Made by a program: the position numbers and the translations under genes. Source: Chlorella sorokiniana (taxonomy: Eukaryota > Chlorophyta > Trebouxiophyceae > Chlorellales > Chlorellaceae). From it: 64,000 bases of DNA. The notes beneath the pieces were generated by a model. It saw nothing but the letters and a program-made list of their open reading frames with translations, was not told where the DNA came from and did not search any database. The stretch spans positions 930,001 to 994,000 of the forward strand of contig CP084615.1 in assembly GCA_025917655.1 (NCBI GenBank). The letters run 5' to 3'. Every line of letters begins with the position of its first letter. The first letter of the stretch is position 1. Positions 1 through 24,849 of this stretch are shown here, in pieces.

Positions 1-210
1 CGCCAAGAGAGTCCCTGTGAAAAAACAGCATACCGCCTTAATTGCAGCACAAAGCAGGGCAACAGAAGCCAGACGCAGCACTGCAAGCTCCAGGCAGCCA
101 CCGCCGCACCCCGACACCAGGAAGCGCTCGCTGCTGTCGAAATCCAGGGCCTGCACCTCTCCCCGGTGCCCTCTCAGCACGTTCTGGGGATGCGGTATAT
201 TGCCAGACAT
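1..210 (-). CDS. WD40-repeat protein, 5' end only (truncated by window edge)
   Basis: On the minus strand an ATG at 210-208 opens MSGNIPHPQNVLRGHRGEV, and the exon runs to 110. A GT donor follows at 109-108. A pyrimidine-rich TTTTTTCACAG acceptor ends at 15, so the next exon starts at 14 and leaves the window. Spliced, the protein reads VLRGHRGEVQALDFDSSERF and then LVSGDSLG, the classic first half of a WD40 blade (RGH...V.AL.F......LVSGD..G). A first blade beginning almost at the N-terminus resembles ASTRA-associated protein 1/GNB1L-like WD40 proteins, but only one partial blade is visible and the family name is a guess. It is divergent from VPS72 across a 324 bp spacer. Confidence 0.6.
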   Translation of the reverse strand, partial: MSGNIPHPQNVLRGHRGEVQALDFDSSERFLVSGCGGGCLELAVLRLASVALLCAAIKAVCCFFTGTLLA

Positions 211-534
211 CGTGTTTAGACTGCTGTTGCGTTCAGCGACACTGTGTCTTGGGAGCTGCCTGGACGGGGCACGATGGGCTGCGAACCTGAGGGCAATTGA
301 TTGCACAAAGTCGGATGGCAAAATTGTTAAGCTCAATCAATGAATGGCAGGCCCTGGGCAGGCCGCTGTTCTGCCGAATGGCTTTGCACATTGGCAACAG
401 GTTGGCAAGCAGTTCGATAAAGACAGGCATTGCTGCACGATTGCATCAGCGCTCTAACATAGATAGGCAGTCATCGGTGACCAGCAAGGCTCGTACAAAT
501 TAACAGCCAGACGAGACTGCCTGCTGTCGACAGC
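211..534. promoter_or_regulatory. Divergent intergenic spacer between WD40 gene and VPS72
   Basis: This spacer of 324 bp lies between two start codons facing away from each other, so it should hold both promoters and 5' UTRs. It is visibly less GC-rich than the coding DNA around it. I see no convincing TATA box or repeated motif. Short ORFs crossing it are not supported. Confidence 0.4.
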
Positions 535-2829
535 ATGAGTGATGGTGTGGAGGGCCTGCCTGCCGACGAGGAGGAGCTGGGGAGCGAGGTAGAACTAGGA
601 AGCGACGAGGTGACCCCCCGAACGACAGCAGCGCTGAAAGCTCTATGCCCCTGTTACACTGACCTTCTGCTGTCGCTCTGGCAGGAAGAAGAGCGAGGTA
701 GCAGTGCAGAGGAGGGTAGCGATGACGAGGAGGAGGAAGAGGACGATGAGGAGGAGGAGGAGGAGGAGTCGCCGTCGGCTCGGCGGCGTCCCAAGAAAAA
801 GTCCAAGCCGTTTGTGGCGCCGCCCCCGTGCGCTGCCGCAGCGTACCACCAGGGGTGCTCGCATGGGCAACGCGGTGGCTGAGGAGGGCGATGAGGAGTT
901 TTGGGTGCGTACCGAAGAATACGCCTCCCCTGCCAGCTGCTTGCCCGTACGTTGCCCAGCTGAGCCGCCGCCGCCCACGCACGCCCATCCTGTTCTTTGC
1001 GTCTCTTCCCGCAGAACCAAGAGTTCTTCAAGGAGGAGGAGAATGACGAGCGGTACGAAACGGAGAGCGAGCCCGAGGACCGGTATGACGCCGACTTTGA
1101 CGAATCGGTGCGCCGCCGCCCCTTGGGCCCCTGCTAGCCGGCTCGCCCCTGGTCACTGCGCCTGTATCCCGGATTGCGCAGGAACTGTGTTGGGGCCGAA
1201 ACATGATTTTAATGATTTTGTCTGATCAATGAGCGCCAGCAGAGGCGGGGCTTCACGTGCACTGCTGCGGCATTCAAGCTCTGAACTGCCACGCGTTTGC
1301 TGCATGTCGATCTTGCGGCAGGAGGAGGAGGGCGACGAGGACGCTGAGGCGGAGGAGGCGGAGAAGGCGGCAGCAGCCAAGGAACCCAAGAAGAAGGTGC
1401 TCAAGCCGCCCGGCTACAAGAAGCCGCCGCTGCCCAAGCCGCGGCCCAAGGACTCGGGTCCCACCGGCAAGGCCACGCCCGCCGCCAAGCGCTCCAGCAT
1501 CGGCCCAGAGGACTTTGCTGTGGAGCGGCGCACGGTGCGGGAGAGCACGCGGCAGAAGGTGGAGGAGGGCGAGCTCGAGCGCAAGCTCGCGGAGAAGGTT
1601 GGTGGGGGTAGGGGGTGCGGCCCGTTGGGCTTTGCTCTGTCGCACGTCCCTGCACTTGGCCCAGTCACGAACGGCTTGTGGGTGTTGAGCAACAGCCTTA
1701 CACTGCCTAAGACATGTGCCAGCACCATCTGCCTGCATGGGCGGGTCTCCCACTAGCCCTGCTGCCCTGAACGAGCCCCCCTTTCCCCCGCAGTACAAGC
1801 CGCGCCGCGCTCCGCAGCGCAGCTCCTCTTACCGCCCCTTGACCCAGGCCGAGCTGCTGGCGGAGGCAGCCAAGACGGAGATTGAGAACACGCGGTCGCT
1901 GCAGCTGCTGGTGGCCATTGAGGAGGAAACCAAGAAGAAGGCGGAGGTGCGCAAGCGGCGGTACGCGGGCCCCATGGTGCGCTGGAAGTCCCGCAGGGTG
2001 GGAGACGCCGAAATGGTGAGCGCCTGGTGGAGGGGGAGGGGCTTAGGAACAGCACCGGCCTTGCTGGCGGCCAGAAGGTTGCCCGGGTTCGGGCTGCCAC
2101 TGCTGCAGTGCATTTCGGGACGGCAGCCCTCCAGTTGTGTTGCCGAGCTGCCGATCCGGCGGCCTGCAACCAAACCCAATGGAGCGCATGCCCCTCCCTG
2201 ACCCCCACCCGAATCTCAGACCACCCTGGAGGTCCGCAACATGGCAATGCCCGATGAACTGCGGCCACGGCAGGCGCCACCCCCAGCGCCGCGCCTGCCA
2301 TGCGCCATCACGGGCCAGCCTGCGCGCTACCGCGACCCAGCCACAGGGCTGCCGTTTGCCAGCCTGGAAGCTTACCGGGAGCTCAAAAAGCGGCGGGAGG
2401 CGGGGCTCTTGGGGCCTGCGGGGGGCTGCGGGGCAAGCATCACAGCAGCAGCAGCAGCAGCCGGGGGATGCACACGAGGGGTTTCCCGTGCTGTCGCCCG
2501 GGGAACAGCTTCGGCAAAGCACGCGGCAAGCAGCGCAGCAGCATCAGCATCAGCAGCAAGACAGCATTGCAGGCGCATTTCAGCAGCAGCAGCTTGGGCA
2601 GCAGCAGCAGCCCTTTGATCAGCAGCAGATGTTCATGCAGCAGTTTGGCTCTGCGCCCGCCGCAGTGCAGCAGCAGTTTGGCGCCATACCAGCGGTGCAG
2701 CAGCACTTTGTTAGCGTGCCGTCCGCGGCTCAGCAGCAGCTGGGGGGCTTGCCGGTGCAGCCGGTGCTCGCTCCCGAGCAGCTATCGTTCCTATTCCCTG
2801 GCCCAGCATCAGCAGCAGGGGGCAGCTAG
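535..2829 (+). CDS. VPS72: VPS72/YL1 (SWC2) histone-chaperone subunit of the SWR1/SRCAP complex
   Basis: YL1/SWC2 binds H2A.Z-H2B in the SWR1 chromatin-remodelling complex in the nucleus. The start at 535 gives MSDGVEGLPADEEELGSEVE, an acidic opening. Exon 2 (from about 685) is Asp/Glu-rich. It is followed by the YL1 block RTTRGARMGNAVAEEGDEEF (about 841-900), an acidic stretch (about 1017-1110), a Lys/Pro-rich basic exon (about 1320-1600) and RRAPQRSSSYRPLTQAELL with a helical segment (1795-2000). The diagnostic YL1 C-terminal domain is at about 2300-2390: CAITGQPARYRDPATGLPF, near the family consensus CxITGxPAxYxDPxTGLPY. The tail is a Gln-rich low-complexity region (CAG repeats, about 2440-2829) that the usual YL1 lacks. 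The reading frame breaks near 840 and again between the YL1-C domain and the Q-rich tail (about 2400-2440, in G-runs), so the exact tail depends on base calls there. Confidence 0.85.
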
Positions 2830-2892
2830 CCGCTGTTGAACCCCACTGCTCGATTGATGTTGTGCTGAAGCTTTGTATCGGTCCTCTTTTTG

Positions 2893-2897
2893 TTACA
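2893..2897 (-). terminator. Candidate TGTAA polyadenylation signal for ATR
   Basis: Minus-strand TGTAA, the usual chlorophyte polyadenylation motif, lies about 110 bases past the ATR stop codon. The match is only five bases, so it is a weak call. The VPS72 and ATR 3' ends converge here across 179 bp. Confidence 0.3.
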
Positions 2898-3008
2898 AGT
2901 TAGAATTACCTGTCTATCCTAATTTGCTGCCTGAATGAAAACAATTGCACGGCAATCTGCCTGAAGGTTCGAGCCAAGCAGGGTGTTAGTACACGTTGTT
3001 CGCTTTGT

Positions 3009-18357
<15,349 letters not shown>

Positions 18358-18944
18358 ATTGGCAGCGCTCGGCCCGCGGATGCGCTGGTTTGTTGTGATC
18401 AGGTGGCCAGGCTCATGTTGTCGATTGAACGAATTGGCGAATGCAGCATTTGGGCGCCAGACCAGATGGAATGTACAAGCAGCCTGCTTAGCATGCTGAG
18501 GCGGTGACGACTGAGGATCAGCAGGCAGCCCTTGGCGGGGTTCAAGTCACAGGCCAGCACAACATGGGCAGTTCAATATCTGCAAGCAGTCTCAACTCCT
18601 GAAACATGCTTATAGTAATCGTAGCACGATGGATTTCTGACGGAGGTTCCCTACCGTGTTGAAGGCGCTGTCACTTGAATGTGGCACGCATTCTGTGCCG
18701 TGGGCGGCTGCATGCGTATTCGACATTGAAACTGAAACCATGAGCGATTATTACATGCTAAAGTGCTGCGGCTGGCCTGCAAGCTCTCCAGCTTCGAGCT
18801 CCGCATGTGCCGCTAGCCTGCTGCGCCATCCCATCCTGTTCCCGTGATGGGCACGTTAATATACTGCATTCCAATTTAAGTGCATTGTAAACATTGCGAA
18901 GCGGCTGTTGACTCAGAAGATAAGTGTCAGGAAGTCGCCTTGCA
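18358..18944. promoter_or_regulatory. Divergent spacer between ATR and TyrRS
   Basis: This is 587 bp between outward-facing start codons, with noticeably lower GC than the flanking exons. It should contain both promoters and 5' UTRs. No RNA gene or repeat is visible. Several short ORFs cross it (for example 18656-18847) but none shows recognisable protein character. Confidence 0.4.
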
Positions 18945-21346
18945 ATGGCGGCAGAGGCGGCGCCCGAGCAGCAGCAGGCGCCTGCAGAGGCGCCGGAAGT
19001 GGAACAGATAACCTATAAGATCTCAGAATTGCTGAAGAAGCCCGACGAGGAGTGAGCTCCCCTTTTTGCATGTTGCAACTCACATGCGGCCGTCTCGTGT
19101 TGTGATAGCCTATTCGACAACTGCAGTAGGTCGGCTCCAATTAGGCCACGCTGCGCGGCTTCCTGGATCAGCTCAAGTCCAGCGGCTCCCCAGCTGCCGC
19201 CATGCCCACTCTGCCGCCACTGCCGCCTGTCACTGTCGCCCGGCCTTCCTGCGCTCATGCAGGCTGACGCTTGACGAGAAGTTTGCGCTTTGCCGGAGCA
19301 TCGCGGAGGAGTGCATTCAGGAGCAGGAGCTGCGGCGGTTGCTGGAGAAGAAGCCGCACATTGTGGCCTACGATGGTTTTGAGCCGTCGGGCGCATGCAC
19401 ATCGCGCAGGGCGTGCTCAAGGCCCTCAACGTCAACAAGCTCACCAAGTGCGGCATCACCTTCAAGTTCTGGTGAGCAGCCGAAATTCAGCGAGTGGCAA
19501 GGGCAGTCCGCCGGCCCGCGGTGCCTCACAGGCGCCGCCGCCGCCGCCGCTGCAGGGTGGCCGACTGGTTTGCGCAGATGAACAACAAGATGGGGGCGAC
19601 CTGAAGAAGATCCAGGTGGTGGGGCGCTACCTGGTGGAGATCTGGCGGGCGGTGGGGATGAACATGGAGCGAGTGCAGTTCCTCTCCTGCTCTGGTGGGC
19701 CGCCGCGCAGCACGGCAGGGGGTGGGCAAGCGCAGAAACTGGAGGGCAGGGCTGGCAGCGGCACAGCTTGCAGCTCATTAGAATTCGTTTGGAGCATGGC
19801 CACGACTGTGCAGGGCGCGTGCGGCGGTTGCAGGCGCAGCGTTTGAGGCACAGGCTCAGTGCTCCCCACGCGTTGCTTCTGGCCCCCGCTTGCTGCACCC
19901 CACCCCCGCCACCCCCGCCCCTGCTTGCGCCCGCAGAGGAGATCAACAAGCGGCCCGAGGAGTACTGGTCTCTGGTGATGGACATTGCGCGCAAGAACAA
20001 CCTGAAGCGCGTGATGCGCTGCACCCAGATCATGGGGCGCAGCGAGAACGACGACCTGTCGGCCGCACAGATCTTCTACCCCATCATGCAGGCCGCCGAC
20101 ATCTTCTTCCTCAAGGTGGGGGCCTGCCCGCGGCGGCGGGCACCGTGCAGCAGTGTGCTGCAGCGTGCAGCAGTGTACGGCAGCGTGCGGCGGTTGCACG
20201 TCTCTGTGCTGGCAGCTGGAGCAGGGGAGCAACCAGCATGGAGGAGGCCCCGGCTGCAGCGACGCGGCAGGTGCCAACCTTTTTCCGGCCGCGGGCCAAA
20301 GCATGCACAGCCAAAGACCATGAACCCCCCTTCCCCCACCATTGTGCAGGCCGACATCTGCCAGCTGGGCATGGACCAGCGCAAGGTGAACATGCTGGCG
20401 CGCGAGTACTGCGACGACTGCAAGCCCAAGCGCCTGAAGCCCGTCATCCTCAGCCACCCCATGATGCCGGGCCTGCTGGAGGTGGGCGCCGCCGCGGGCA
20501 CGGCCGACCGGGCAGCGGGCCGGGCGGCGCTGGGCGGAGGGCGGCAAGGGGCAGACGGTCGCAGCGAGTCCTCAACACGGGGGCGGCTAGGTCGCCTTGT
20601 GGAAAGCCAGGCCCGGGGGGGAAGGGGGTCTGCTGATCCGCAACCGCATCACCCTCTGGTATACCCGCCGCCGCCTGCCTACCTGCCTGCGCGCAGGGCC
20701 AGGAGAAGATGAGCAAGAGCGACCCCAACAGCGCCATCTTCATGGAGGACAGCGAGGCGGAGGTGAAGACCAAGATCAAGAAGGCCTACTGCCCCCAAGC
20801 AGGTGCGCCGCACAGCAGGCAGCGCGCGCCGCGCCGCCGGCCCAACTGTCGCTGCCTGCAGCCCCGACAAGGCGCCCGCGCCCTTGCAAGCGTTCCCTTC
20901 CAACATTTCCCCCAACGCAGGTGGAGGGCAACCCGTGCCTGGCCTACGTCAAGGACATCGTGCTGCCCTGGTTCGAGAAGTTTGAGGTAGAGCGCGCGGA
21001 GCAGAACGGCGGCAACAAGTGAGCGCGGCGCTCGTGCCAGCCGCCCCCTTGCTTACCAGCCTCTCAACAACCGCCACCTGCCCCCACGTGCGCTCCAAAG
21101 CTTGCAACGCCCCTCTCTGCCTGCTGACCACGCGTGCTTCGCCCTCTCCCCTGCCGCAGGGCCTACCTGACCTACGAGGAGCTGACGGCAGACTATGAGA
21201 GCGGCGCGCTGCACCCCGGCGACCTGAAGCCCGCGCTGGTCAAGGCGCTGAACGCCATCCTGCAGCCCGTGCGCGACCACTTTGAGAACAACGAGGAGGC
21301 CAAGGCGTTGCTGAAGCAGGTCAAGTCGTTCAAGGTGACCAAGTGA
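18945..21346 (+). CDS. YARS: Tyrosyl-tRNA synthetase, cytosolic type
   Basis: Charges tRNA-Tyr with tyrosine for cytosolic translation. The ATG at 18945 opens MAAEAAPEQQQAPAEAPEVE. Domains in order: the helical N-terminal part (LTLDEKFALCRSIAEECIQ, from 19261); the class-I signature region VAYDGFEPSG then RMHIAQGVLKAL (about 19365-19420); VADWFAQMNNKM (about 19557); IMGRSENDDLSAAQIFYPI (about 20030); MDQRKVNMLAREYCDDCKPK (about 20372); the KMSKS loop as GQEKMSKSDPNSAIFM (about 20697); and a C-terminal exon ending LLKQVKSFKVTK with TGA at 21344-21346. Two frame breaks need one added base each, at 19391-19392 (GGGC before GCATGCAC) and in the G5 run 19592-19596. The raw frame hits TGA just after the second. 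Otherwise the protein is intact and eukaryotic in type. Confidence 0.93.
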
Positions 21347-21562
21347 GGCGGCTGCTGGCGGACTCGCCGTGTGCTTGCTCCACCTGTCTTCGCATTCCTG
21401 CATGCTCCCTTGCAACCTCCCTAAAGCTCTATCCCTTGCAAACATCACCAACTTCCGCTTTCTCATCTGATTTTGTTCCCAAAGTGCTGCTTTAATTGTT
21501 TCCTTGCTCCAGCATTGCACCACGAGCCGCCGCACAGCAAGCATGCAAGCAGTAGGCTGGTT

Positions 21563-24426
21563 TCATGCCTTGAGCTGAGGCAAGGAAGCGGACAGTGCTT
21601 TGATCAATAGCAATAACAAGGGTTTCAGCAGCCGAGGGAAGCCTTGTGACAGCGGGCCGGTCAAGGCCCTACCACGTCCGCGAGTGATCGTGCGCGCCCC
21701 CAGGCTGGGGGTGACGTAGAGCGGCAGGCGGTCGGAGGCCTCCTGCCGCTTCTGGCGCAGCAGGCCGTAGAAGAGGGCGAGGGAGGCGGAGGCAGAGGCC
21801 AGGAAGGTGGAGTTGAACCAGCGGTGCAGCATGTCAAACTCCATCTCGCCGCCGATCGCGTCGCTGATGATGGCGCGGTACTTGAGGGGCAGCTGGCGCC
21901 TGCAGGGCAGGCGGAGCGGCAACATGTTGCTGGCTTGCATCACGGGCTTGAGGCGGCCAGGCGACGGGGACCAGCTGCAGGAGAGGGCATCCTCTGCAGG
22001 CGGCGGTGTTGCTGGTGCATGCGGGGGCAGGGAGGGCAGCGCTGCAGCGGGCGCCACCTCAGCAGCAGCATGGTGGATATGGTGTAGAAGCCCAGCAGCT
22101 CAGTGGTGACCAGCACCATCGTGGTGGCGTTGCCCGCGCTGAGGGCGGTGAAGAAGCGCTCCACGTGCTTCAGGAAGCCGCTGCAGGACGGGGGGGCGGG
22201 GGCACAGGGAGCCGGATGGGCACAGCCCAAGGCCGGAGCCACAGACTTCACGCCCGCTTCCTCAGGCAGGCGTGGATCGCAGCACCCACGCCAGCAAGCT
22301 CGACGGGCGGGCCAGTGCAGCCAAAGGCCACGCTACGCTGTTTTGTCAGGTGACACGGGCAGCCTGCACTTCGTGTCCAGGGGCGGGCCGGCGGCGCACC
22401 GCAGGGAGGAGATGGAGATGAAGCCGATGAAGGCCAGGGTGAGGTACTGCGAGAAGAGGTGCGCGTCAAAGGCGATGTGGCCGCCCGAGAAGAAGCGCAG
22501 CACCAGGCCCAGGGTGCGGCTGACGGGGTCGCTGGACAGGTCCTCCCCAAACAGCAGCGCCTTCACGCTGGCAAACATGCTGCGCTCGACATGCACGCGG
22601 GGGCAGCAGCCAGAGGGGTGCAGGTGAGCAGTCGTCCCCTGGGGGCACAGGGCCTGGCGCCGGGATGCGGCAGGGCCTGCTGCACGACTGGCAGCGGCCC
22701 CAGCTGCAAGGCCGCGGCAGCCAGTGCGCAGCCAGTGGAACTCTGCGAGTGCGGCGCGGGGCCCACCGGTAGACGCAGTAGAGGGAGAGGATGTAGCCCA
22801 GCAGGTTGCGCACGTGGCCGACCAGCGTGCGTGCCAGCACCGCACGCTGGTGCTCACGCTTCAGGTCCAGAACGTCTGCAAGGGGCAGAAGGCAGCAGGA
22901 GGCGGAGGAGAAAACTCACTACAGACGCACCGCCACAAGGCTTGTGCAGGCACGCCACGCGAGCGGCGCCGCCCCACGCTCCCGACAACCCCCTTCCCGC
23001 CCTCACCCGCGTGCAGGGCCTGCCGCAGCCGCTCCAGCCCCGCCACCTCCGCCTCCACCTTCTCCAGCACCAGGCGGGGTCCTGCGGCCCGCCGCCCACC
23101 GCCGCCAGCACGCGGCCGAAGAAGGAGCGGGGGCGTCCTGCCCGCCGCCTCCTGCGCCTCGATCTCCTGCCGCAGCCCCTCCATGGTGCGCCGCTTCTGG
23201 CCGATGGTGTCCATCGTGTGCTGCAGCTGCGACTCCATGGCAACAATCTCGGCCCTGGTTCAAGCGGGAGGGCCAGAAACCGGCGGCGTCGAGCTCGCGA
23301 ACGAAGCCTGCGTAAGCACAGAGCATGCGTGCCGCCGTGGCAGCCCTGCTGCTGCCTTACCTGGCGTCCAAGCTGCCCCTGGCTTCTGGTTCTAGGCTGG
23401 CGCACACCCTCCACCCCAGTTGCTGAATGGTCTCCCTGCTGCTGCCCCTTCCCCGCCGCCCGCCCCCCCCGCGCACACACTCCCACAACCCCGCACCTCT
23501 CCACGGGGCGAATGAAGAGGGTTATGTATGAGAAGGGCACTGACACGGAGCCGTAGCCCGACAGCACCCCCACCAGAATGATGCCCAGCACGCCCACGCG
23601 GCTCACCGCCTGCGCCGGCACCCGGAGGGGGAGGTGGGCAGGTGCCGCGACGCGGCGAGGCAAGGCTGCACGTTGTTCTGCCGTTGCTGCCACCTCCCTC
23701 CCTCCAACAGCACCAGCACCACGAAAGATCAGCCACACACACAAGCCACGTCCGTTCGGCCCACTCGCCCACCTCCAGCATGGTCATCAGCCTCAGCTGG
23801 CCGCTGCCATGCGGGATGCCTGGCACCGCGCCCCCAGCCGCCAGAAGCCAAACAGCCAGACCGCCAACACCACGCCAGCGCCGACGCACGCGCGCAGCGG
23901 AGGCAGCTTGGAGGAGAGGGCGACGTAGGAGTGGTAGTAGGGCAGCACCAGGAGCAGCAGGCACAGCAGGGCCACCAGGTCAAAGCGCCAGTTGAGCTTG
24001 CGCAGGCTGTGCAGGGGGGCAGCAGCGACCTCAGCTTGGAGCTCCAGCCCATTGCGGAGAAATGTAATCGCATGCGCATGTGCATGCCCATGCAGGCAGC
24101 AAGCATGTCGCCTAGTTCAAGCCCGCACCACGCGACTCAAGAGCAGTGACGTTTTAAAAGCAGCAGCACCACCCAGGCGCAGCCGACTGCACGCCGCACC
24201 GGGCGACGCACCTGGGATCCATCAAGTCCAATATTTCGAACACCAAGAGCTGCAGGAGGTTGGCTGACAACGCAAAGACGGCGGCAAAGAGCAGCTGCAC
24301 CACCAGGTTGCGGCGGTGGCTGGCATCATACTGCGTCAGTATGGTGGAGCGGAGGAAGAGCCAGCCCGCCAGCAGCAGGCCCACTAGCGACAGCGCCGGC
24401 ACAAACTCCAGGCCCGCCATGGCCAC
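21563..24426 (-). CDS. Golgi pH regulator/GTG-type membrane protein (GPHR family)
   Basis: GPHR proteins (plant GTG1/GTG2) are multi-pass Golgi/ER membrane proteins proposed to be anion channels for Golgi acidification. The start at 24426 gives MAMAGLEFVPALSLVGLLLA, the first membrane helix. Two more helices follow (NLVVQLLFAAVFALSANLL and LVALLCLLLLVLPYYHSYVA). The family-defining stretch GILSGYG-type is seen as GVLSGYGSVSVPFSYITLFI (about 23.55 kb). A coiled-coil region follows (MESQLQHTMDTIGQKRRTME, 23238 downward), then DLKREHQRAVLARTLVGHVR and the C-terminal helices ELLGFYTISTMLLLR and DAIGGEMEFDMLHRWFNSTF (about 21.85 kb). The stop is at 21563. The reading frame in the GC-rich stretch near 23.1 kb is uncertain. 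Confidence 0.88.
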
Positions 24427-24849
24427 GGGCCATGGGGAGCCTCAGAGAGGCCCAGCACTGTCTTCCGGCTGCAGCTTGCGATCCACGGTTGGGTTTTCAA
24501 AGAACCGTGTCTATGGGAGACGACAGCGATCAACAGCAACCGTGCGAAAGATAGAAGGCAAGGGGTTAACGCCCTGCCGGCCAGCACCACTTCGCCCAGT
24601 CCAGCATAGCAGCCACAGCATGCACTCGGGAGAGCTCCTCAATCAGCCAATGCCTAAACCAATGCACGTTATCAAGAATTTTCTAGGATTGTACTCAGCG
24701 TATTACGCAAGCCGAACTCTGTGTCTGCCGCCGCTCGGTGAATGTTCCTTCAGAGAGCCTTCGCTGGCTCCGCGAGTTTCACAGCCGTCAAGAGTCCTGG
24801 AATTCGTACACGCCCACGAGTGCTATTGATTGCCGTCCAAGCGAAAAGT
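24427..24849. promoter_or_regulatory. Divergent spacer between GPHR gene and CRY-DASH
   Basis: This is 423 bp between outward-facing start codons. It has lower GC and includes an AT-rich patch at about 24650-24720. It presumably carries the light or stress control of CRY-DASH, but no element can be named from sequence alone. Confidence 0.4.

Noticed and set aside
19390-19600. TyrRS as a pseudogene
   Set aside because: Only two one-base gaps beside G runs; every other conserved block, splice site and the KMSKS loop is intact, and the gene is essential.
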